Source: Streptacidiphilus jeojiense (lineage in GTDB: Bacteria; Actinomycetota; Actinomycetes; Streptomycetales; Streptomycetaceae). Taken from it: 64,000 bases of DNA. Of the stretch, positions 58,107 to 64,000 are shown one piece after another (positions within the stretch are counted from its first letter, which is position 1; each line of letters starts with the position of its first letter). Position numbers and translations under genes: made by a program. A model generated the notes under the pieces. That model searched no databases, had not been told where the DNA came from, and was given only the letters and a program-made list of their open reading frames with translations. The stretch covers positions 248,001 to 312,000 of the forward strand of contig NZ_JOEH01000002.1 of assembly GCF_000719095.1 (NCBI RefSeq). The letters run 5' to 3'.

Positions 58107-61031
58107 TCACTCCTCGGCCAACAGCCGGGCGGTGGGCAGGTCTCGCAGCGAGCGCAGCGGTGCGGCGGCGGCGACGACGGCCAGGACCACGGCGGTCGCC
58201 GCGCCCAGTGCCGCGGTCAGGTAGACGGCCCGGGGCAGGGACGGCTGGAGCACGGCGGCGAGGCCCAGGGCGCTGCCGGCCCCGAGTACGGCGCCGATCA
58301 GGCCCAGGCCCGCGGCCTCGTAGCCGGCCAGCCGGGTGAGCTGGCCCTCGCTCCAGCCGGTGGCCCCGAGCAGGGCGAACTCGGCCGCGCGCTCCCGGAT
58401 GTTGACATAGAGCACGTCGGCGACGGCGACCGCGCCGAGCAGTGCGGTGACCCCGGCGGCGAGGTAGTCGGTGGGACGGGTCTGCAGCACCACGGCGTCG
58501 CCCAGCAGGGTGCCGGAGACGGTGCTGTGGAAGGCCAGGTCGATCATGGCGATCAGGGTGAGCGCGGCGATGCCCAGGGCCAGGCTGACGGCCCCGAGCA
58601 GGGTGCGTCCCGGCGCCCGGAGCAGATTGCTGCGGGCGAGCGCGCTGATGCGGCGGCGCGGCCGGGGACGGCGGACGAAGGCGACCGCGGGCCGGACGGC
58701 GGCGCCGGGGTCGGCCCTGGTGGCCCGCCAGGCCGGCCAGAGCGCGGCCAGCAGGCTCAGCAGCAGCGCGGCGGGCAGTGCCAACAGCGCGTAGCCGGTC
58801 CTGACGTGCACCCCCAGCAGCGGGGCCAGCGCGAAGGCGCAGCCGGTGCCGCCCGCCCCGGCCGCCGCGCCCACGGCCGCCGCCTCGGCGAACACCAGTT
58901 GGAACAGCCGTGGCCGGGACCAACCCAGACAGGCGAGGACCCCGAGCTCGGTGACCCGGGAGCGGACCGCGGCGCTGGACGCGTTGCCGACCGCCAGCGC
59001 GCAGGCGACCAGGACCAGTACCGCCAGCAGCAGGCTCTTGCGGTTGACGGCGGTGACCACGACGGCGGCCACGCCCTGCTTCAGCCAGGGCTGGGCCAGG
59101 GTGAGGGCCGGGCGGCCGTACTTGCCGGCCGGGACGGTGGTGGCGACCGTGGTGGCGGAGGAGCCGGTGACGAAGTCGACCTGCAGCCCGGTGGCCTTGC
59201 GGATGCTGTCCGCGATGGCGCTGACCCGGGCCCGGGAGAGCGCGTCGATGCCGACCTCGCCGCTCACCCGCACCCGGATCGTGCTGATCGGGGCGGCGGG
59301 GTCGATCCCGAGACCGGCCCCGGTGTTGATGTAGGGGGCCTTCTGCAGCCGGGTCAGCGCGCTGAGCGTGGTCAGCACGGTGGGGCGCTGCGCGATCGGC
59401 CCGGCCGGGTCGCCGTCGGGGCCGAGCGTGCCACCGCCCAGGGCGGTGCGGGAGGCGGCGTCGGCGCCGGCGGCGCCGGGTTGGGAGTAGAGGTCCATCG
59501 GCGCCGGGGCGAGCGAGGGTCCGAGGTTCACCTTGCCCGGGTCGAACACCCCGACGCTGCGCAGCTCGGTGCTGGACCGCGGGTGCACGCCGTCGGTCGC
59601 CGGCCCCGGCTCGTAGAGGTTGCTGTTGGAGTCGGCGGGGGAGTGGTCCACCACGGTGCGGGTGGCGGTGTCCTCCAGCTGCACCGGCAGGCCGAGCCAG
59701 CCGGCCCCGGGGTCGTAGGCGGAGCTGTGCCAGGCGGTCCCGGGCACGGTGACCGGCTGCTCGGTCAGCCCCGATCCCGATCCGGCCCGATGCGCCGTCA
59801 GCGTGGTGTTGCCGGTGGTCCAGATGTCGGAGACCACCGGGTCGTAGCCGGAGGCCTGGGCCGCCAGGCTGGGCAGTGGCGCGGCCATGGCGGCGAGGAT
59901 CTGCCGGTAGGCCTGATCGGTCGTCACGGTCAGCTTCCCGGAGGGGGTCGCGGGCTGCCGGGCGAGCAGGTCGGGCCGGGAGATCAGGGTGCTGCCCGCG
60001 GCCACCGCGTCGGCGACCGTCGGCTGCAGGGAGCTCACGGTGATGTCGATCCGGTCCGAGGTGTCCGGCGTCGACGAGGCCAGGACCGGGATCGAGGGCG
60101 AGCTGTAGACCTGGCCGTTGGCCGTCCGGTCGTAGCGGTCGGTGTCGGTGAACGTGCTGGTCGACGGTCCGTCGGTCTCGGCCAGGTAGCGTCCGTCGAC
60201 CACGGCGTGGTCCAGGCCGTCCAGCCGGGCCTCCTGGACCGGGTCGATGCCGGCGATCAGCATCGGCACGGTCAGACCGATGACCACGTGCGGGGACCGG
60301 CTCTGCGCGGGGGTGTCGGTGACGTAGGTCGGGTAGGTGGTGTCCTGGTTGCCGGACCAGCAGGCGGTGCGGCTGCGGGAGGCCGGGTCCAGCGCCGGGC
60401 CCTGGACCGTACTGCCGCCGGTCGCGGACGGGCCCGCGGCCGAACCGTCGTAGACGCAGACCCGGCTCACCGAGCCGTCCGGGTGCTGCTGCAACGCGTA
60501 CATCTGGTCGACCAGGTCCTTGGGGTCGCCGCGCAGCGGGTCCCGGGTGACGTAGAGGTAGATCGGACCGTCCGGGATGCGGCTGGTGCCCCGGTCGGTG
60601 ACCCAGGTCGGGTCGATCTTCAGGATCTGGTTCTCGACCCCCGGCTTGAGGTACCTGCTGAGGTCGACGGAGACCTCACCGGTCTGCATCGCATAGCCGC
60701 CGACCGCCACCGGCGCCGCGACCGACACCCCGGGCAGCGACAGGATCTTCTGCCACTGGCTGAGGGTGATGCCGCCGCCCAGCGAGCTGAGCTGGTCGGT
60801 CTGCACCAGGCCGCGGCTCTGCTCCAGCGAGGAGGCGGTGCCGGCGGGCCGGACCAGGATGTCGTACAGCGGACGGAAGTTGGCCTTCACCGTGCCGACG
60901 GCCTGCAGCTGCGCGCCCTCGGCTGCCGAGCTGAGCAGGGCGAAGCTGGTCACCGCCAGCAGGATCGCCAGCAGGGTCGCGGCCGTCCGCTCCCGCCGGT
61001 AGCGGAGCTGCGCCCGCACTGCCGTCCACAC
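58107..61031 (-). CDS. Very large FtsX-type ABC permease
   Basis: A 974-residue membrane protein from GTG 61031. One N-terminal helix (about 20-40), a very large extracytoplasmic region (about 45-660; unusually long for the family, typically 300-400), then seven helices in two FtsX-like blocks. No ATPase gene adjoins it; the nearest, at 63377, is transcribed away and is of the matching MacB/LolD type, so the two probably form one exporter. It converges with the SARP gene at 58073, with a gap of 33 bases. A GAGAGCGCTCTC palindrome lies upstream at 61098. Confidence 0.88.
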   Translation of the reverse strand: MWTAVRAQLRYRRERTAATLLAILLAVTSFALLSSAAEGAQLQAVGTVKANFRPLYDILVRPAGTASSLEQSRGLVQTDQLSSLGGGITLSQWQKILSLPGVSVAAPVAVGGYAMQTGEVSVDLSRYLKPGVENQILKIDPTWVTDRGTSRIPDGPIYLYVTRDPLRGDPKDLVDQMYALQQHPDGSVSRVCVYDGSAAGPSATGGSTVQGPALDPASRSRTACWSGNQDTTYPTYVTDTPAQSRSPHVVIGLTVPMLIAGIDPVQEARLDGLDHAVVDGRYLAETDGPSTSTFTDTDRYDRTANGQVYSSPSIPVLASSTPDTSDRIDITVSSLQPTVADAVAAGSTLISRPDLLARQPATPSGKLTVTTDQAYRQILAAMAAPLPSLAAQASGYDPVVSDIWTTGNTTLTAHRAGSGSGLTEQPVTVPGTAWHSSAYDPGAGWLGLPVQLEDTATRTVVDHSPADSNSNLYEPGPATDGVHPRSSTELRSVGVFDPGKVNLGPSLAPAPMDLYSQPGAAGADAASRTALGGGTLGPDGDPAGPIAQRPTVLTTLSALTRLQKAPYINTGAGLGIDPAAPISTIRVRVSGEVGIDALSRARVSAIADSIRKATGLQVDFVTGSSATTVATTVPAGKYGRPALTLAQPWLKQGVAAVVVTAVNRKSLLLAVLVLVACALAVGNASSAAVRSRVTELGVLACLGWSRPRLFQLVFAEAAAVGAAAGAGGTGCAFALAPLLGVHVRTGYALLALPAALLLSLLAALWPAWRATRADPGAAVRPAVAFVRRPRPRRRISALARSNLLRAPGRTLLGAVSLALGIAALTLIAMIDLAFHSTVSGTLLGDAVVLQTRPTDYLAAGVTALLGAVAVADVLYVNIRERAAEFALLGATGWSEGQLTRLAGYEAAGLGLIGAVLGAGSALGLAAVLQPSLPRAVYLTAALGAATAVVLAVVAAAAPLRSLRDLPTARLLAEE

Positions 61032-61097
61032 GCCGGGGACCTCCAGGGACTGTGCCGATGGTGGGCTGATGGTCTGTCATGGCTCGCGCCACCGGGG

Positions 61098-61109
61098 GAG
61101 AGCGCTCTC
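61098..61109. promoter_or_regulatory. GAGAGCGCTCTC palindrome upstream of the FtsX permease
   Basis: Second exact copy of the 12-bp palindrome at 55234. It lies between the signal peptidase stop and the permease start on the minus strand. A weak promoter (TTGACG at 61147-61142) precedes it. Confidence 0.55.
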
Positions 61110-61143
61110 TTGTGATCCAGGCTTCCTGGCCCCGGCCGTCCCG

Positions 61144-61653
61144 TCAACCGGTTCGGGGCAGCCGCCGCAGCACCACTCCCACCACCAGCGGGGCGGGGAG
61201 GTAGCCCCAGGTGCGAGAGTCCACGCTCCCCGGATCGTCGCCGATCACCACCAGGCTGCGGTCGGGCACCCGGTCGGTCGCGGCCGGGGGGACGGCGGCG
61301 GCGACGGACGCGGGGACGCGGTCGCCGGGGACCGCGGCCACCCTCTTGATCAGCCGCCCGCCGTAGTCGGCGGGGGTGCCCGGCAGCCGGAACACCACCA
61401 CGTCGCCGACCTTCGGGCGGGAACGGCTGCGGCTGCGGGTACGGGAGACCAGCACCCGGTCCCCGTGCACCAGCGCGGGGCGCATGCTTCCGCCGTCGAC
61501 CCGCACCACCAGCAGCCGCCTGCGCAGCGTCAGTACCGCTCCGACGGCCAGGGCCGCGCCGCAGCCGAGAGCGGCCAGGACGGCCACGGTCGACGGCGCC
61601 GGGTGTGCCGCCAGGGGGTGCGGGGCCGGGCGGTCGTCGGTTCGGTGCGGCAT
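61144..61653 (-). CDS. S26-family signal peptidase I
   Basis: A 169-residue type I signal peptidase. One N-terminal helix (about 20-42), then catalytic Ser56 in GGSMRPAL and Lys103 in GRLIKRVAAVPGD, and the C-terminal GDDPGSVDSRTWGYLP block. The upstream frame to 62127 is a shadow. It is smaller than the housekeeping SipX enzymes and is clustered with a secreted-peptide gene rather than with rplS, so it is probably dedicated to one substrate. Ser-Arg repeats (about 72-78) precede the second catalytic block. Start MPHRTDD at ATG 61653; in-frame GTG upstream cannot be excluded. Confidence 0.9.
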   Translation of the reverse strand: MPHRTDDRPAPHPLAAHPAPSTVAVLAALGCGAALAVGAVLTLRRRLLVVRVDGGSMRPALVHGDRVLVSRTRSRSRSRPKVGDVVVFRLPGTPADYGGRLIKRVAAVPGDRVPASVAAAVPPAATDRVPDRSLVVIGDDPGSVDSRTWGYLPAPLVVGVVLRRLPRTG

Positions 61654-61695
61654 GCGGACCACTCTCCGGCTCCCGACCAGCGGTCTCAACGCCAC

Positions 61696-61757
61696 CGGTA
61701 GCGAGCCGTCAGGCCGTCGGTAGCCGTCCGGTAGGGACCCGGTAGCGGGTCGGTACG
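61696..61757 (+). promoter_or_regulatory. SARP-type heptamer array (CGGTAGC, 11-bp period)
   Basis: Heptamers start at 61696 (CGGTAGC), 61718 (CGGTAGC), 61729 (CGGTAGG), 61740 (CGGTAGC) and 61751 (CGGTACG): intervals 22, 11, 11 and 11 bp, so an element is degenerate at 61707. SARPs bind direct heptamers with this spacing on one face of the helix, and the SARP gene at 57288 is in the same cluster. The last copy ends nine bases before the -10 at 61767. Confidence 0.85.
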
Positions 61758-61766
61758 GACGGGGCG

Positions 61767-61772
61767 CAGGCT
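61767..61772 (+). promoter_or_regulatory. -10 box of the peptide operon
   Basis: CAGGCT, matching the TANNNT-like Streptomyces -10 at the A and the final T. It is nine bases past the last heptamer, close to the eight-base spacing reported for SARP promoters. Predicted leader about 50 bases to ATG 61830. No -35 hexamer is seen, which fits activation by SARP. Confidence 0.7.
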
Positions 61773-61829
61773 CAGCCGCAGTCGCCCGCCGACCCGGCCG
61801 GCCCAGCACCGACAGCACTGAGGAGACGC

Positions 61830-62033
61830 ATGACCAGCAGAATCCGCTCGATCGGCGACCGGATGCTCGCCGTCCTGCTGCCCAGCACCTCGGCCGCCGC
61901 CTGCACGGTGGCCTACTACCGCACCACCAGCTACCTGCTGGGGGAGCCCGGCTGCGAGTGGGTCTACACCACGACCGGTTACACCAGCAGCAACGTGGTC
62001 TGTACGACCCGGAGTTACTGCAGCGGCGGCTGA
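61830..62033 (+). CDS. 67-residue secreted Cys/Tyr-rich peptide precursor
   Basis: A short gene with a good RBS (GAGGAGA) before ATG 61830. The N-terminus is MTSRIRSIGDRMLAVLLP and then STSAAA-C; this looks like a leader with a basic start, a short hydrophobic core and an Ala-Ala-Ala cleavage site for the neighbouring signal peptidase. The remaining part (about 43 residues from Cys25) has four Cys (25, 42, 58, 64), seven Tyr, many Thr/Ser, and ends CTTRSYCSGG. Four Cys would give two disulfides, fitting the thioredoxin-like and MauE-like genes that follow. I recognise no known family. No lanthipeptide, lasso or sactipeptide enzyme is in view. Confidence 0.75.
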   Translation: MTSRIRSIGDRMLAVLLPSTSAAACTVAYYRTTSYLLGEPGCEWVYTTTGYTSSNVVCTTRSYCSGG

Positions 62034-62141
62034 CTCGCGCCCCGTCCCCCATCGGCGCCACCGCCACCGGGCCGACCCCGGCGGTGGTGGCGCGCCACCG
62101 TCCTCCCCGCAAGGAGCCCTCCCCCAAGGAGTGTTGAGCGC

Positions 62142-62684
62142 GTGCTGTACCTGGCGACCGGTGTCACCGTCGTGGGCCTGCTGTGCCTGTTCGACCTGTT
62201 TCTGACCTTCGCCGTGATCCGGCGGCTGCGCGAGCACGCGTCGCGGCTGGAACGGGTGGCCGGAGCGGACCGGCTGCTGCCGGTGGGCGCGCGGATCGGG
62301 GCGGCGACCGCCGCCGATCTGGACGGGCAGCCGGTCACCGCCGACTGGCTGCGGCAGGGAACCCGGCTGGTGGTGCTGATGTCGGACACCTGCAACTCCT
62401 GCCTGGCCGAGGTCGGCGCCGCCGCCGGCTACGCCGGTCGGATGCCGGGCGGGCGGGACGACGTGCTCGCCGTGGTCACCGGTCGCGGCGCGGCCGACGG
62501 ACACCGGGACCAACTCGTCGCCGGTCTGCGGGAGGTGGCCAGGGTGGTCACCGGAGCGGACGCCTCGGCGCTGGCGACGGCCTTCGCGGCGGAGTCGTAC
62601 CCCTGCTTCTACCTGCTCGACCGGGGCCGGGTCGCGGTCGCCGGGCACGGTGTCGACGACCTTCCCGAACTGGTCCGGCACTGA
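62142..62684 (+). CDS. Membrane-anchored TlpA/MauD-like thioredoxin
   Basis: A 180-residue protein from GTG 62142 (AAGGAG about ten bases upstream). One N-terminal helix (about 5-27) then a thioredoxin-like domain with active site Cys84-Asn-Ser-Cys87 in SDTCNSC, and a cis-Pro region in ESYPCFYL. It should face outside and form or isomerise disulfides. MauD and MauE are redox partners for a disulfide-rich subunit in methylamine dehydrogenase; here methylamine genes are absent, and the substrate is probably the adjacent peptide. One base separates its stop from the MauE-like start. Confidence 0.87.
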   Translation: MLYLATGVTVVGLLCLFDLFLTFAVIRRLREHASRLERVAGADRLLPVGARIGAATAADLDGQPVTADWLRQGTRLVVLMSDTCNSCLAEVGAAAGYAGRMPGGRDDVLAVVTGRGAADGHRDQLVAGLREVARVVTGADASALATAFAAESYPCFYLLDRGRVAVAGHGVDDLPELVRH

Positions 62685-62685
62685 C

Positions 62686-63270
62686 GTGCGTTACCTGGTG
62701 CTCTGCTGCGACCTGGTGCTGGCCGGGGTATTCGCGACGTCCGCAGCCTCCAAGCTGCGCAGCCACCGGGCCCGGTCGGCCTTCGTCCGCTCGCTGGACC
62801 CGCTGCTGGGGCTGCGCGGACGGGCCGCTTCGGTGACGGCCGCCGCCGTGGCGCTGCTGGAGTGCGCCGCCGCGTCGTTGTGGGCGCTGCCCGGGGCGGG
62901 CCGGATCGGACCGGCGCTGTCCGTGCTGCTGCTGGGCGGGTTCACCGGGGCGCTCTCCTTGACGCTACGTCAGGGAACCGCGGCCCCGTGCAACTGCTTC
63001 GGCGCCTCGCAGGCACCGGTTGCGGTCCGACATATCGTCAGGAACCTGCTGCTGATGGCTCTCGGGCTGGTCGCGGCACTGCATCCCGGACCGGACACCG
63101 CGCCGTGGCGGGTCCCGGCCGCGGCGCTGCTGCTGTGCCTGCTGGCGGCCTCGGCCCCGGTGGTCGCCGTGGCCCGCCTCGACGACCTGGCCGAACTGCT
63201 GCGCCCTGCCCCGGGAAGCCGGTTGGCCGATACCGTTGACGCCCGACCCCCGGCCCGATCCGCACCGTGA
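62686..63270 (+). CDS. MauE/DoxX-like redox membrane protein
   Basis: A 194-residue four- to five-helix membrane protein starting at GTG 62686, one base after the thioredoxin stop. It has the MauE signature LRQGTAAPCNCFG with the Cys102-x-Cys104 pair on the outer side of the membrane, plus a second pair CC near residue 7-8. MauE-like proteins act as electron partners that recharge a DsbA/TlpA-type oxidant. Together with the previous gene it forms a disulfide-forming pair. The C-terminal 30 residues are Pro/Arg-rich and cytosolic. Confidence 0.88.
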   Translation: MRYLVLCCDLVLAGVFATSAASKLRSHRARSAFVRSLDPLLGLRGRAASVTAAAVALLECAAASLWALPGAGRIGPALSVLLLGGFTGALSLTLRQGTAAPCNCFGASQAPVAVRHIVRNLLLMALGLVAALHPGPDTAPWRVPAAALLLCLLAASAPVVAVARLDDLAELLRPAPGSRLADTVDARPPARSAP

Positions 63271-63376
63271 CACGGACCTGCACCGTGACGCCGACCCGTA
63301 CCGAGCCACCGATCCGCTACGCGGCACCGACCCGCCTCGCGCCCCGACTCCCGCACGGACCCTGGAGCCCAGCAGC

Positions 63377-64000
<624 letters not shown>

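Noticed and set aside
58527..61115. 862-residue plus-strand frame antisense to the FtsX permease
   Set aside because: Gly/Val/Arg-rich with no domain; the opposite frame has membrane helices and FtsX features.
61830..62033. Lipoprotein reading of the small peptide (Cys25 as lipidated Cys)
   Set aside because: The residues before Cys25 are Ala-Ala-Ala, without the Leu at -3 expected of a lipobox; an SPase I site AAA-C fits better, especially with an S26 gene next door.
61830..62033. Lanthipeptide, lasso or sactipeptide precursor
   Set aside because: No LanM/LanC, asparagine synthetase-like or radical SAM gene is in the cluster within view; the redox genes instead suggest plain disulfides.

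Overview
The window looks like chromosomal DNA from a filamentous actinomycete of the Streptomycetaceae (Streptomyces, Kitasatospora or Streptacidiphilus type). GC is very high with strong GC3 bias, GTG starts are frequent, and many neighbours overlap by ATGA or GTGA. Typical gene types are present: Lpl-type sugar importers without their own ATPase, a PopR-like regulator beside paired ClpP genes, a SARP regulator, a PIG-L/LmbE deacetylase, and secreted polysaccharidases with Tat-like or Sec signals. I saw no rRNA, tRNA, IS element or CRISPR array. Assignments are from reading the sequence only.

Layout. (1) 1-18 kb is a plant xyloglucan utilisation locus. It holds a GH95 fucosidase (left end cut off), a SigE-type sigma factor with a membrane partner, secreted GH12 and GH74 endo-enzymes, a GH3 beta-glucosidase-like enzyme, a lipoprotein plus two permeases for oligosaccharide import, a LacI regulator, a GH31 alpha-xylosidase and a GH42 beta-galactosidase. 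Each xyloglucan linkage (Fuc, Gal, Xyl, Glc) has a matching enzyme. Face-to-face promoters and two LacI-like operators lie at 6.25-6.5 kb.

(2) 18-25 kb: an NTF2-like protein; a PadR-ABC ATPase-FtsX operon; and a clpP-clpP pair with a PopR-like activator that ends in Ala-Ala and a PopR-box-like palindrome upstream. The second ClpP has Gly where the catalytic His should be. (3) 25.0-28.7 kb: a tight three-gene operon of EACC1-like protein, caspase-like protease with eight TPR-like repeats, and Ser/Thr kinase, which looks like a conflict/self-sensing system. (4) 28.8-45 kb: mostly housekeeping or accessory enzymes (hydrolases, VOC protein, TetR/APC permease pair, epoxide hydrolase, AKR, RNase H with a Cys-rich tail, CFA-synthase-like methyltransferase, GH15, PucR-type regulator) and a coupled pair of secreted proteins.

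(5) 45-55 kb: a membrane-anchored pseudokinase with an extracellular beta-sandwich-like domain; secreted GH64 beta-1,3-glucanase and GH87 alpha-1,3-glucanase (a fungal-wall pair); small enzymes; an MFS carrier; and a Uma2-XRE pair with a palindromic operator. (6) 55-64 kb is the most unusual part. It holds an ABC exporter, a SARP regulator, a very large FtsX permease, an S26 signal peptidase, a 67-residue peptide with four Cys and many Tyr, a TlpA/MauD-like thioredoxin, a MauE-like membrane redox protein and an ABC ATPase (cut by the right end). Upstream of the peptide gene is an array of CGGTAGC heptamers on an 11-bp period ending 9 bp before a CAGGCT -10 box, the layout expected for SARP activation. 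I read this as a candidate undescribed system for making, oxidising and exporting a disulfide-bonded secreted peptide.
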